Shown here one piece after another: positions 48,901 through 61,207 of a DNA stretch of 64,000 nt (position 1 is the first letter of the stretch; each line of letters begins with the position of its first letter). Location: positions 882,914 through 946,913 of the forward strand of contig NC_020170.2 in NCBI RefSeq assembly GCF_000224145.3. Reading direction: 5' to 3'. The translations under genes and the position numbers were made by a program. A model generated the notes under the pieces. It searched no databases. It saw only the letters and a program-made list of their open reading frames with translations, and was not told where the DNA came from. Source of the stretch: Ciona intestinalis. Taxonomy: Eukaryota > Chordata > Ascidiacea > Phlebobranchia > Cionidae.

Positions 48901-51512
48901 GCGTTTGGCAACCATGCTGTTATTGTACTTAATGATTATTTAAACTTGGTATATAAACCCTATACTGGTGAAATTGATTCTTATTAGATTTCCATGTATA
49001 CTACATACTACTACAAAACCACATATCCTTTTTTGGATTATTTTGTTGCTAACTGGCAAACTTTTGCCTAGTTTCCAGATCTCCTGGCATGCTTTCTTAG
49101 AGAAACTCACCCATTTACAATTTAGAATTCTGTGTGGTAAAAGTGATAACTAAAAGTCCGAGGTACATTACATGATTACAGCATGTGTTTAATCAAGGCT
49201 CGAATATTCTTCTAGAAGCAAGTAAGCAGCAGACACCTGAAGGTACAGAAGGTGATTATGATTCGGATGAAGGTGTCAAAGATGTTCGGAAAGAAGGAGG
49301 GATCGTATATGACTTTGACCTTATGTTGGAACGAAAGAAAAATGAAAGGTAATGGCATGAACACTCTGTGTTGTGAGTGGTTTTAAAAGAAAGGAAATGA
49401 ATCTAATCCTGATACAAACATCTGTATATAGCAACTAATTGCTGCACTCATATGCTAGTGATATGTGTATTTTATTAGATCATTAGAGAAACTAAAGAAA
49501 CCAAATGAGCTATGGGTTATAAATGTTCTCAACTAATAGCCTAGAATAGTGGAATATATTTAATTACAAAAGCAATTGAAATGTTCATATTTAAGTTTAT
49601 TGCCAATAAACGTGCATACAACAAAGTAGATAGTGTTTTATTAGCAAAACTGTTTGGTGCACCTTGATTGAATAAAGAAGGTAACTACAACCTATTCTTA
49701 AAATCATTTTGTTTATAGGAAAGGACGTCGTAAGAAGGATGGTGGGACCTTTATATCTGATGCCGATGATATCATTAATGCAATGCTTACAAAGATGAGA
49801 GAAGCTGCAGAAGCAGATAGAGAAGCCAATAAACATAGGAAACCTGCTCTAAATAAACTCAAGATGTTGCCTACTGTGATACGACACTTGAAAAAACAGG
49901 TATTGGGCTTTATTTATAACACTCAATTCTACTTTTGAATTCAGTAAGTACAGTTGTAAGTTATGTTCCTTTCTGTCACAACCTTTTTAGGGCTCTAAGA
50001 CTATTTTCGTGCAATAATGATCATTTTTAGAATGTTTATCATAGTTTGGGTAATGTTTTAACCTTTTCTTCTTTTCAGGATTTGAAGGAATCTTTTGTTG
50101 ACATGGGAATGATAGCGGCTGTTGATGACTGGCTCTCATTGCTACCCGACCGCAGCTTACCTCACCTTAGCATTCGAACCGAACTTCTGAAAATTCTTCA
50201 TGAGTTGCCAGGTGTAAGTTCGGTAAGTGGTTGTATATTTAATGATATTATATATGTATCACGTGCCCTAATTTAATCCAAGACACAATCACGCTGTCAG
50301 CTGCAGTTGTCTTAATCATTGTTGGGATCTATGTTGTTATTATTGCACCTTTTCTTGTTTTGAAGAAGAACTGTAAACGTCATTTTATTCGCCTGTAAAA
50401 ACGCAGTAATTGAAGTAACATTAGTATTCGCTTAACTGGGTATTCCTGCTTGCATCTAATTTGTAAGATTCAGCCAAGCTACAAGATAAAAAACTCATCA
50501 TCATTAACGCGAGTACGCGGCAATATGTATCTTCTATCTTGTATACAACTTGAATGGATGTTGTAGGTCCTATTGTGTTATAGTATTGTGCCAGCAAAAA
50601 TTATACATTATTTGTAATTGTAACAGCTCTAAACAGCACTTCTGGTCAGTTTCATATTTAAAATAAATGTGTTGAACTTGTTATAAAATATATTTGATGT
50701 CTTTCAGGAAACCTTAAAAACAAGTGGTATTGGAAAGTCAGTGATGCGACTCTTTAAACATCCACGAGAGACAAGAAAAAATCGCGAATCTGCAGGAAGA
50801 TTAATTAACAAGTGGTCACGTCCTATCTTTGGTTTAAATGACAACTTTAAGAGTATGTCCAGAGGAGGTATGTATCTTTTTCCGATAAATGAAACATTTT
50901 TTTCATACCAAGTTTTGCTGCTCTTTATTAATTTTTTATAAAAAGGAATACGAAAAATTAGTAAATATTGCGTATTACGTTTATGAATAGTTAATATGTA
51001 CAATTTTCCAAGTTATATTTGTTTACGTTGTCTGTTAGTGCCCCAGTCAAAAAAAAAGTATTTCTAATTTTTTTCTTACAAGTTGTAAAACCGAATCAGA
51101 CTACAATGCTTTGACCTAATTTATTTTATCAGATCGTGAACAAAGAGATTTAGAGCATATGCCGCAAGCAAAGCGCCGGCGATTGAGTGCTGGTCAAAAT
51201 GAGAGAAGGGAAGGTGAAGAAGAAGGTGCTGGAGAAGCTGAGCAACTTCGTCCTGGTGAACGAGGGTTTGTGATGCGGGCAAGAGTGCCTGCTCCTTCAC
51301 ACAAGGACTATGTCATTCGACCTAAATGGAAAGTAGATTTAATGGAAGATGAAGACAGTCAACGGTTTCACCGACGATCCAAGGGCAAGCAGGGTAAAAA
51401 AGATGACAGACTCGAGAAGCATTTGAAATCTTTTGCAGACCGTCGCAAGCACAGTAAGATGCAAAGAGCGGTTGGAATAAGTATTGAAGGAAGCAAAATG
51501 CCTCTTACGTGA
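45933..51512 (+). CDS. IWS1: IWS1, SPT6-interacting transcription elongation factor
   Basis: Eleven exons close in phase to 767 aa: 45933-46620, 46749-46860, 47590-47813, 48196-48249, 48363-48425, 48671-48835, 49216-49348, 49719-49899, 50079-50222, 50708-50867, 51133-51512 (stop TGA). Residues 1 to about 470 are very acidic (long Glu/Asp runs), typical of the IWS1 N terminus. From about residue 500 the conserved TFIIS N-terminal-domain-like core begins: [20 protein letters not shown], then [39 protein letters not shown], and KLI/RLIN-type KWSRPIFGL. The tail has the family motifs [26 protein letters not shown] and a final [14 protein letters not shown]1 works in the nucleus with SPT6 on elongating RNA polymerase II, linking transcription to mRNA processing and export. 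The donor at 50223 was chosen over an upstream GTGTAAG because it preserves the family sequence. Length is close to that of vertebrate IWS1. Confidence 0.95.
47237..47546. mobile_element. non-autonomous inverted-repeat element in IWS1 intron 2
   Basis: The ends are inverted repeats: GGTGTAAAGTTAC then GGGGTTGCA at the left, TTGCAACCCTAAC then AAAACTTTACGCC at the right. About 310 bp, no coding capacity. A target-site duplication was not clear. Confidence 0.5.
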
Positions 51513-51886
51513 CAAGACTTATTTTTATGTTTCTGTGCCAATCAAGATATTTTACCATGATTTGCAAAATTATCGACATACTATGTGTTTCATTGTTTCC
51601 ATGAACCACATATCTACTTCTTGCTAAAGTAAGACTGCACATATGCTGCCATGCTTATGTAACCCTAAGTAATATCTCCTTTTTTTTCAACCAAACGCAA
51701 ATCTTTTGTGTTTTTGTATTTTAAAAATATAAAAGGACTGCAAAATTGTTTTGTAAAATGAATTTGTTTTACTCTTTGGATATCGTAGAAGGTTAGAATA
51801 ACCAAAACAGCCTGGAGATACAAACTAGCAGCAAAATGACAATGAATGAATGTAACTTTATCTTCGCATGGCCGGAAAACGACAGT
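51513..51886. other. 3' UTR and flank of IWS1
   Basis: AT-rich with no gene. No canonical AATAAA was found close to the stop codon. Confidence 0.4.
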
Positions 51887-52304
51887 CGTTAAAACACAGA
51901 TGTTTATACACCTCGTGCTTGCTTACGAGTTACCATGTATGTTACTTCGTGGGTAATTATTTTTTTGTGGATTTTTTTTATGCGTTGCAGATAATTTGGA
52001 CAAACAACTGGGTTGGAGGGACAACCCATTTGTGACCACTGGGTTGGAGAAATTACCGTTAAGTGTCTTGCCCAAGGCATACGCCCACAATGGTAGCAAC
52101 GACGAGCCTTGAACGAATTACCTCTGGGTTCGAGGCAGGCGCGCTGACCAACTGTGCTACGGCGCTGGATAATCGTTAATAACATGCTACAGGTAAAAAC
52201 TATTTGTACAAGCGGCAAATAAAAGCTAAATCCACAATACAGTATAAATTACCTTTGTTAAATGCCCAAATTTACGTAATCTGGAATTAATAGGCTCTTT
52301 TCCC
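51887..52304 (-). mobile_element. SINE-containing repeat unit, copy A
   Basis: Near-identical to 52720-53137 beyond the gap. On the minus strand it contains a tRNA-like head (GGCGCCGTAGCACAGTTGG style A box; GTTCAAGGCTCG style B box) and a body with the complement of AAGTGTCTTGCCCAAGG, a motif seen in many invertebrate tRNA-SINEs. It belongs to the same family as the 45.5 kb SINE. Confidence 0.75.
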
Positions 52305-52309
52305 GGACC

Positions 52310-52669
52310 CCTTTAAAACATAAAGTACCGCATGTACCGCTTGTACAGCATGTACCGCTTGTACCGCTTGTACAGCATGTACCGCATGTACCGCATGTAC
52401 CGCATGTACCGCATGTACCGCATGTACCGCATGTACCGCATGTACCCGCTTGTACAGCATGTACCGCATGTACCCGCTTGTACAGCATGTACCGCATGTA
52501 CCCGCTTGTACAGCATGTACCGCATGTACCCGCTTGTACCGCATGTACCCGCTTGTACAGCATGTACCGCATGTACCCGCTTGTACAGCATGTACCGCAT
52601 GTACCCGCTTGTACCGCTTGTTCCGCATGTACCCGCTTGTAAACAGCATGTACCCGCAGGTACCCGGTT
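52310..52669. repeat. GTAC-rich 9/10-bp tandem array 1
   Basis: Begins after GGACCCCTTTAAAACATAAA and continues as CATGTACCG / CTTGTACAG / CTTGTACCG units with occasional 10-bp CATGTACCCG units. The left boundary sequence is the same as in the 61.8 kb array. It runs into the assembly gap. Translations such as MYRLYS repeats are by-products of the 9-bp period. Confidence 0.95.
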
Positions 52670-52719
52670 NNNNNNNNNNNNNNNNNNNNNNNNNNNNNNN
52701 NNNNNNNNNNNNNNNNNNN
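52670..52719. other. assembly gap (50 N)
   Basis: Run of N between array 1 and the second copy of the SINE-containing unit. Confidence 1.
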
Positions 52720-53137
52720 GACAGTCGTTAAAACACAGATGATTATACACCTCGTGCTTGCTTACGAGTTACCATGTATGTTACTTCGTGGGTAATTATT
52801 TTTTTGTGGATTTTTTTTATGCGTCGCAGATAATTTGGACAAACAACTGGGTTGGAGGAACAACCCATTTGTGACCACTGGGTTGGAGAAATTACCGTTA
52901 AGTGTCTTGCCCAAGGCATACGCCCACAATGGTAGCAACGACGAGCCTTGAACGAATTACCTCTGGGTTCGAGGCAGGCGCGCTGACCAACTGTGCTACG
53001 GCGCTGGATAATCGTTAATAACATGCTACAGGTAAAAACTATTTGTACAAGCGGCAAATAAAAGCTAAATCCACAATACAGTATAAATTACCTTTGTTAA
53101 ATGCCCAAATTTACGTAATCTGGAATTAATAGGCTCT
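52720..53137 (-). mobile_element. SINE-containing repeat unit, copy B
   Basis: Matches copy A with only a few substitutions, up to TAATAGGCTCTTTTCC. There copy A enters the GTAC array but copy B continues into single-copy sequence (CTGCACTGAG...). Confidence 0.8.
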
Positions 53138-53457
53138 TTTCCCTGCACTGAGTGCACTCCTTCTCCTTGCCTTAATTGCCTTTTTCTTACCGATATGCTT
53201 CGCTGCATATCAACAACGTTGTCCAACGGGTTATCGCCTGGACAGCTACACTTCATAACACAGCTGTTACGTACGTACCATAGTGATTTGTTAGTATGAT
53301 ATCACCATTCACCACATACTGGTAGTTGCTTGCTATGACTATATAGTTTAAATCTGTATATGCAACCGTTTATTGCAGATAGAAGTCGAGTACAATCTTA
53401 ATGTCTTAGTTGAATATTTATGTCACAGTATTGAGTTAACAGTTGATATTGGTTTGT

Positions 53458-56400
53458 ATGACAATGAGCACCAGTTCGTCTAACCTTCTTGAACTTATGC
53501 CAAGAAAACGCCAACGATCCACTGACAATTGGGCCACAAGCGTGAGTATTCGCAACTTAAAAACATATCAGATAAAGGCAAAGTAACTTAACCACTTGTT
53601 TTGCAGGTGTTAGAATGTGGTGTTTGTGGAGAACAGTTTTCCTTGTCTGGGGAGAAAGTTCCAAGATTATTGCTGTGTGGTCATTCATTCTGTCATGATT
53701 GCCTTACAAGGTTACCTGTACAGGTATGTGAAGGAAAATTAACCAGTATAGTCAGCTGCAATTAACACTGCAAACAAGCAGTATTCTCTTCCTGTCATGG
53801 CAGTAGATGAAATGGCAACAATAGACCAAATATGTATTGTGCTACAGTGACATGCATGAGAGAAGCATAACTAAGTTTTTGCTTCCAAAGAATAAATTTC
53901 CTGCTTTGGTCACTGCTTTATAGTGTTCACTGTTCACATTGCCAAACAAACAGTATTGCCTTAATTAATCTAAAAACCATTATTATTCATTATTTTAAGT
54001 ATGTATTTGTTACATACCTTTTATTACTGAGCAATAATACAGGTCGTAGACAGTGTACAGGAGGGTAAACATCAATATTAAAAAGCAGTTCAATTATAAA
54101 ATGTCACACAGTTGAGGTGCTGATTAATTAGTAATTTATATTCATATGTAGGTTGAGTGACAGTGTGATGAAAGGATTCCTTTGTAATTGTTGGAATCTA
54201 ACCAACACATCTGTATAGCGCAAACAATATTGTCTTGAGTCTATCACTCTTATCTTCACTGTTAACTGTTCAATCATAACCAGCAGAATGTGTTTATGCA
54301 TTACTTAACCACTGCCACAATCTTTATTTGGAAATAGCTAACAGGGTAGGGGGTAAGAACTGAGAACTGGTTGTTCTCCTCTATGGAAAACGTTTTTTTC
54401 AACTGGTTGTTCTCCTATATGAAACTGGTTGTTCTCCTCTATGGAAGAACTGGTTGTTCTCCTCTATGGAAAACGTTTTTTTCAATTAAGCATTTAAGAA
54501 TACATGAATTATTAAAACACCAAAGTAATGAAAATATTTGTTTTCATTCCTACACCTTGATATTTAGAAGTTTTCTCCTGCTGTTTTTGTTGAAATATCT
54601 AACAGTGTATTTACATAGGCTCACACACTGGTGTGTCCAATGGATAGACAAATCACTGATGTTGGAAGCGGTGGAGTTTGGGGTCTTAAGAAAAACTTTG
54701 CACTCATTGAGTTAATGGAAAAACTTCAACTTGGTGGGACCAGAATCAATTTATCAAAAAGCGATACTCCTTCTAATAGCAAGGTTGAATCAAGAGATAA
54801 TGAAGATAAAAAAGTGAGTTATAATCACATATCAAAATTCACTTATATTTTAACTAATACAGAGAATTTGTCACATTTCAAAATCTTTTAGATTCCTGTT
54901 TCACATCAAAGTACCTTGCTACTGTGTATTTTCTGTTAGCTTTTTTTTTTTTATTAAGTAAGAATTTTTTGAATAAAACTTTAAAAACCTTAGTACGCCA
55001 GTATTGTAAACAAATTAGCACAATGCTCTCAATTTTTATGCACATAATGAATTTAAGATTATTTGACACAAATGCAGCTATAGGCGTAAATTAGAGTTGG
55101 GACTTACAGGCTATCCTTTTTGTTTTAATGTACTCGCTAGTGTGCTATTACAAACACTACGCTGATATTTTAGAGTAGATAAGCTATGAGTGCACATCCT
55201 AATTTTGCTTAAACATTTACCACCTAACAGCTTTTAAAAATAAATTTGTTATCTAATGTAAAGTGTAACGAATTTGACTATAATTGTCTAGCATCCAGTG
55301 AAGAAAAGCTTAAATATATTATATATAGTAGGGTAGGGGAATATGTTACAACTTTAGCGCATACTGTGATACGGTTTTATAGTGCTTTTAGTGTTCTTTG
55401 TTAACTATCAATAAGGACGAACAATACAATGAAATGGTATCCCATCTTCCCCCACCCTACTATATATATCCAAATGGTTTTTCAAACGCAAAGTTAAGCT
55501 GTCAATGGAGTCAATAGTAATTTTTAAGCTTACTATAATTTGCCTGTTTGTAAGTAAATTTAGACCCGGTTAAGAACCCCTCCCGGCTAGAATCTTAATA
55601 ACTTCACTAATCAATTAAACATGAACACACAGATTGTGTGCTGTGATGAAGATGAGAAACATGCAGCCACCTTATATTGTTTAGTCTGCTGCACAAACCT
55701 GTGTAATGCATGTTCTACTTCAACACATTCTACCAAAACACTTTCAAAGCACAGGTGTGTGTGGCGAGCTGCGACTATTTAATCAATATGTTTGTAGAAT
55801 TATCAATTAAATGTTATTTTCCTTGCGTGGTGGGAAATCGTTGTTATAACACAGTTGATCTATTTCACACACATGTAACTTGTTTTGTTTTTTCTGCGCC
55901 TGATAAGTGTCTTGCCCAATGACACATAGGTCAAAACTGGTTGCAGCAACGCAGCAACAAGCCTTAAACACGTAAATCCCGTGCTAGAGGTTATAACCAC
56001 TTTGCCTCAATACCAGACTGGATGTTACATAAACTGTTTAATCATGTGAAGTGTTTAAAACCTTTACACTATTTAAGAAACCTTGTATGTTTAATAAATA
56101 GAAGTATGTCTGTGGTCAAATTCAGGGAATTGTATTTTAGAATAAACCATGCAGATTCCTAGAAGGGCACTTTGCTTGGTTTCCTGCAGCCAAAGTCACG
56201 GTTAAACCATAAATCTCACATAATCCATAGGAAGTGGGGACATAGGGTCACATTGCTTGTGCAATGTTCTTGATCTTCATTTTAATAATTCATGTTATGT
56301 CAACTAAAGACGTTTGTTTGTGCTGTCTACCAGACGCGAGCCACGCCAATGTAAAATTAATAGTATGTTGTATGTTTAATTAAATACGAACGCAGAGATT

Positions 56401-59400
56401 TATGTAAAGCTTAGCAAATGATTGCAGCTGCAAATGGTAAATACGTAAACAGTTCCGGTAACTTTACTAGTAAAAGAGGCCACAAGGAAACGTCAGCTGT
56501 TGCTGGACGTTTAACAATATATATTTATTGAACGTAGAACTGCATTACCTGCGACACGTTTTACATAATCGATCATTTGTTCAAGGCGGATTAGTCTTGA
56601 AGATAAACCCCAGCAACCTGCCATGTGTCCACTGCACCAGACACATGCGTTGGAATTCGCTTGCTTGGAAGAAGGCTGCCAATATAGTCCCGCGATGTGT
56701 TATCTTTGCAAAGAACACGGGAAACATAAAGGCCACCAGGTAAGCTGAACTCGTACAAAACTTTCACAATATTATAGATTAGATAGTATATGGTATTGTC
56801 GGTATAACTATACTACACACCCTAATCCAAAAACGTACAACTGATGTCGTTTATTTTTAGCATAATCTTATCGAAGTTGTTGCACGATCTGCGAGGTCAA
56901 CGGCAGCCGAAGCATCTGAGCGAGCAAGCGCTTTTCTGGCACAGGTTGTGGAGCATATTATGCGAAGCCAGGCTGCCTTGGATCGAATTGAGGGAGGGAC
57001 AAGGCTTTCTACAAGCCAGAGTGGTGTGGTGGAAAGACAACAGGTAACGTTTTTTTTATTACTTTTGGTTGTGCCGGACATTCTTGTTGAAGTAGCTTTG
57101 GATAACAAAGCAGAACCGCGCACATGTGCCTTAAAACCGGTGAAGTATTGGAATTTAATCTTATGCCAAATTTGTAATGGGTTTGATTGAGATCTAAAGT
57201 GCCTACTGAATTGCGTTTCTAGAATGCGTAACAACGCCGGCAAAGTATAGATGATATTTTGTAGTTATTGTTAACTCAAATTGCTTCAAATGTCTGTATA
57301 ATTTGTTTATTTGATGAACCGTATGCAGCTACTTTACAATGTCTTAAATCTTATAAGATATGGACAACGATTCACGAAATAACAAAGTTTAGTCTCCCAA
57401 GTCGGGGCCTAAAAATATTGTATCTCAGTATTCTGGAAGTGCTGAGAGCGCACGAACCTGTGTTCGAGATTATTTCTGTCGTCTCCGGGAGTCTCTTGCC
57501 TCTCAGGAAGAAGTCGCCATCTCAACATTGGACACACACGTCCGCAACCGCATCACGGCACTTCGACGCCTCCACGACGATGCAACAGCTCTGCGCTCAC
57601 AAATTTCTACAGCGCTTTCCCATTGCAACAATGTGTCGCACCAGGTTGGTACTCTGTGGGGAAAAGTCACTGTAATGTTAGTTCCACGGCCACGGGTGTA
57701 CTATAAGTAGAAAACACACCTTGGGAGGTCTGATCGCCAGATTAATTAAGAAGGAATTTTCAAGAACCAATGGAAATGTAGACCATTTACCATCAAAATA
57801 AGCTAAATGGTTTGGCTTTTGCACTTCATTGTTGTTTATATACAATGGGTGTAAGTAATGGGCGTTTTTTTATACTTTTGACTGCGCAGTATGCAAGATC
57901 ATTAGGGCTGTGAATTTTCCCATTTTTTGTTTAACCGGTCGTAATCAATTGCCAGGTCAAACAATCGCTATTATGTTGCAATGAATCCATGTGTGAATGC
58001 CTGCTTTTAACATGCTGCTTGGCTGAGGGAAACATTTCAGTTGTGTATTATGCCAATATAATGTTGCAAAACTAGTTACCCTGCGGTATTAACAATCAAG
58101 ATTGACGACGTAATCGCCGTTGTAGGTCGCGATCAAAGCAACAGCGTCCCTGCGCACTCTGTTTTATCGCGAAGAACCAATCAACGAATGCGAACACGCG
58201 CCTTTCGTGTAAATAAGACAGATGTTAAAATACTGGATGTTCTATGACGTCATAGTTCGGTTAACGACTTGAACTTTCCGTTAGCGGTTAACCGAATAGG
58301 TTCGGTTAACCGTTAACTAACTTTTCCACAGCCCTAATGATGATATAAAATATCACTCGTACTTGTAGGACGATTGCAGCATACTCGCCTCCCGTTCCGA
58401 GGTTGATGCGCTGGATCACATGCTGGACCAACAACAACGACAATTCACTGAACAAACTGTCGCAGCTTCAGAGACACTAGATCCTTCTATACCTGTAACG
58501 TTTACGAAGGTGTGTGTGTGGGGGGGGGGGGGGGGGGTAGTTCAACCTAAATAATTGATGCGCCTACATTTATTTTCGCGCTGTTCCCCATCTGCCTAAT
58601 CTACACAATACTTCAAGCAGTTTAAAATTGTTGACGTTTTCGTCTGTGTATCATCAGAAGTGGCAAAACTATATGAATGATATAGTGGTGTGGGGAAAGA
58701 TGGGACACCTTTAGCACATAATATCCAAACATCCTGACCATGTTTTAATCAAATAGTAACGGTCTTTTAGAGTCGTGAGGATATACGGTTTTATATTTCT
58801 TTGAATGTTTTTTATTTACTATCATGCGGGACGAGAAAATAGTATGAAAAGGTGTCCCATCTTCCCCCATCCTACTATAATATTGATAATACACAATGTA
58901 TGTTTAAAAGTAAATACATGTACAACCAAAAAGACTAAAATATCACAATCAGTTTATCCGCCAAACAATTCAATAAAATCCACCACCGTTTCTTATATCT
59001 TTTATATCGACAGGATAATCGAATTCACATCGGTCGTAAACTGGAGATTAGAATAGTGACTTTGGGACTTGATGGTGCCGGGAAAACCACGCTGCTGTTT
59101 AAACTTAAACAAGACGAATTTATGCAGCCAATCCCCACTATAGGTAAGCTCTCATTATTTTATCGTTTCGTCTTTTGTGGTTTGTGCTAGATTAGGCGAC
59201 TGGACCTCTTGGTTAAATACAGTTTTGTTATTTTTAACGCGTTGGTCTTATGCCCTTATCGACAATTTTTGCAGCAAATTTTGTCCATGCTGTGACGTTA
59301 TTTCCGCTGTGTGTGACGTAATAAAACTTCTTGTGATTCAAAATAGGGTTTAACGTGGAGACGGTCGACTACAGGAATCTACGTTTTACTGTGTGGGACG

Positions 59401-60414
59401 TAGGCGGTAAGCATAAACTAAGACCACTGTGGAAGCATTACTATCTCAACACACAAGGTAAGATATTTGTCACATCAGATATTTATATTTTTAGGTAACT
59501 CATTTAATATATATATAACCAAGCATGTTTTATGGCACTCAAACTCACTTTAAATTGGTAAATCTTTCGGCTATTTACTTCGTTGTCTGCAATTTTCGAT
59601 ATATTTACCATTTTTGTTCGCCTGCAGCCGTGCTTTTCGTGGTTGACTCATGCGACACCCAGCGGTTTGAGGAAGCCCACACTGAGCTAGCGAAGCTGAT
59701 GAGTGAGAAAGACTTACGTGAAGCGGCACTGCTGGTGTTGGCAAACAAACAAGTTAGTATTCAATTTATTTATGACAAAGTTATGGTTGTACCAAACTTT
59801 AAATGTGCAGAAATTAACGGTCTTTATTTACCCTTACACGGTATAACGTTTCGTGTCAAAACTTATAGTAGGGTGGGGGAAGATGGGACAACTTTTCATT
59901 CTGTTTTCTCGTCCCGTTTGATAGTAAACAAAGACGATTCTAAGAAATATAAAACTGCATTCTGTCGACTTCCATTGATCGCTGTTAATTGTTTAATACA
60001 TGATCAGGATATTTACATATTATGTACTGAACGCGTCCCATCTTCTCCCACCCAACTATATATCATGTGATCTTTATAGCCAATGAGCTTACTTCAAGTT
60101 AAGCATTAACCAATGAGGCGTTTGCCCGTTAGTGTGTCGTCTGTATACTTAACTTCATAGGTGTTGCATTGTTTTTTAAACTACGACTCATGCAATTCAA
60201 GGTAATAGATTATAACATTGGTAACTTCGTACAGGACCTTCCAGGAGCTGCAAGCTGTGATGAGGTTGCTGCTAGGTTAAATTTACACAAGTTGTGCTGC
60301 GGTAGATCATGGCGTGCCATACCTTGCGATGCGTCCTCGGGTGCTGGGCTCGAGGAAGGTTTGCTCTGGCTTTCACGACAGCTAGTAGCAGCAGGCGTAT
60401 TAGAAGTCCCATGA
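53458..60414 (+). CDS. TRIM23: TRIM23, E3 ubiquitin ligase with ARF-type GTPase domain
   Basis: Twelve exons close in phase to 585 aa: 53458-53541, 53607-53723, 54619-54813, 55633-55754, 56586-56739, 56861-57043, 57429-57644, 58369-58509, 59014-59143, 59347-59457, 59628-59752, 60235-60414. Domains in order: RING (residues 30-80: [26 protein letters not shown]), B-box pair (about 135-225: [46 protein letters not shown]), a coiled-coil region (about 225-400), and an ARF domain (about 405-585). The ARF domain shows the P loop GLDGAGKTT, switch [15 protein letters not shown] (Lys at the usual catalytic Gln, as in TRIM23) and NKQ|D split over the last intron. TRIM23 joins ubiquitin ligation with GTP-controlled membrane association and acts in innate signalling and autophagy in vertebrates. 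The in-frame ATG at 53464 is an alternative start. Vertebrate TRIM23 is about 574 aa, so the length fits. Confidence 0.96.
54367..54487. repeat. short tandem repeat in TRIM23 intron 2
   Basis: Four imperfect copies of CTGGTTGTTCTCCTCTATGG, two of them followed by AAAACGTTTTTTTCAA, giving a higher-order pattern. Confidence 0.85.
55322..55468 (-). mobile_element. MITE copy 12, internally deleted, TRIM23 intron 3
   Basis: Starts TATATAGTAGGGTAGGGGAA and ends CCCATCTTCCCCCACCCTAC followed by TATATA. About 147 bp. Confidence 0.9.
55800..56010 (-). mobile_element. degraded SINE-like segment, TRIM23 intron 4
   Basis: Contains AAGTGTCTTGCCCAATGACA and an AACAAGCCTTAAACACGTAA stretch resembling the B-box side of the SINE at 52 kb. 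The head is too decayed to be sure. Confidence 0.4.
57903..58336. mobile_element. hAT-like non-autonomous transposon in TRIM23 intron 7
   Basis: A 434-bp element with inverted ends TAGGGCTGTGAATTTTCC and GGAAAAGTTAGT... (read from the right: TAGGGCTGTGGAAAAG). It is flanked by similar 8-bp sequences, AAGATCAT (57895-57902) and ATGATGAT (58337-58344), six of eight matching. The TAGGGCTGTG terminus and 8-bp duplication are typical of hAT elements. Subterminal TTAACCG repeats form a strong hairpin near 58280-58318. No transposase. Confidence 0.75.
58520..58537 (+). repeat. 18-base G run beside a splice donor
   Basis: Uninterrupted G run following GTGTGTGTGT, starting 10 bases after the end of TRIM23 exon 8. 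Confidence 0.95.
58681..58880 (-). mobile_element. MITE copy 13, TRIM23 intron 8
   Basis: Starts TATAGTGGTGTGGGGAAAGA and ends CCCATCTTCCCCCATCCTAC followed by TATA. Full length, with core CATGTTTTAATCAAATAG. Confidence 0.9.
59864..60062 (+). mobile_element. MITE copy 14, TRIM23 intron 11
   Basis: Starts TATAGTAGGGTGGGGGAAGA and ends CCCATCTTCTCCCACCCAAC followed by TATA. One of the best-preserved copies in the window. Confidence 0.92.
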
Positions 60415-61207
60415 GGCACTTACTGTTATTTAAAACCAACTTGTTTCTACTTTCCGCTGTAATTCGATTTTACACTGAAAGTGTTATTTTTTTCGTTTTC
60501 CTTTTTTGTTAAGTTTTTACTTCAGCTTAGGTCGTAAAACCAACTGTGTACTGTAAGGTTTGCGTACATCGTTACCCACCCTTTCGGTCTCCAGTATTTT
60601 AGTATTTTAGCGCTGCTTGCAGTGTTACCGCAGTTCCAGACCGCTGGTGAAACGATTTTGAACAATCTTGGAAAGTTCCATTAGGCTATTTGTCATTTTG
60701 CATTTTTTCTTATAAAAAGTTTTGAAACATTCAGTATGACTAATTTGTGTCTCACTTCAACGCTTTTGTAATCTAAATTTTAAAACCTAACAAACTTCTG
60801 ACACATTATATTATGGCCACATTATAACATGCATCATTCGCTTGTTTGTAGAAGACACCTTACGAAACTCCGCTCTGTCGATACCGTTTTGCAGTTCTGA
60901 TTTGCTCGCTAAAACACCACATTATTATTGTTTGCGGTAGAACGAAGATAATAATGCATCACCGAACTTGTTTAGTATTGTTAATGTATTCGATTGCCTT
61001 TAAACCAGAAGTTAGTATGCTTTATTTGGCACAGTTTGCAGTAACCGTAGTAAAGTTGCATAAATCAAGCCCTAACAGAACGTCGTAATCTCTCGATCAT
61101 GTCTGTAACATGTTGCAGCTGTGAAAAAAAATATATATATAGTGCGGCTTCCAAGAAGTGATGGTACTGTAGTTCTTTGTATCCCAAGTAAATCACAATT
61201 TAACCTC
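60415..61207. other. 3' UTR and flank of TRIM23
   Basis: AT-rich, no gene seen. A canonical poly(A) signal close to the stop was not found. Confidence 0.4.

Noticed and set aside
52258..52750. Several repeat-peptide frames on both strands
   Set aside because: They come from the 9-bp period of the GTAC array and continue into N bases; no start, splice or family support.
59525..60070. 181-codon frame
   Set aside because: It contains the real TRIM23 exon 59628-59752, then reads through the donor into an intron and MITE copy 14.
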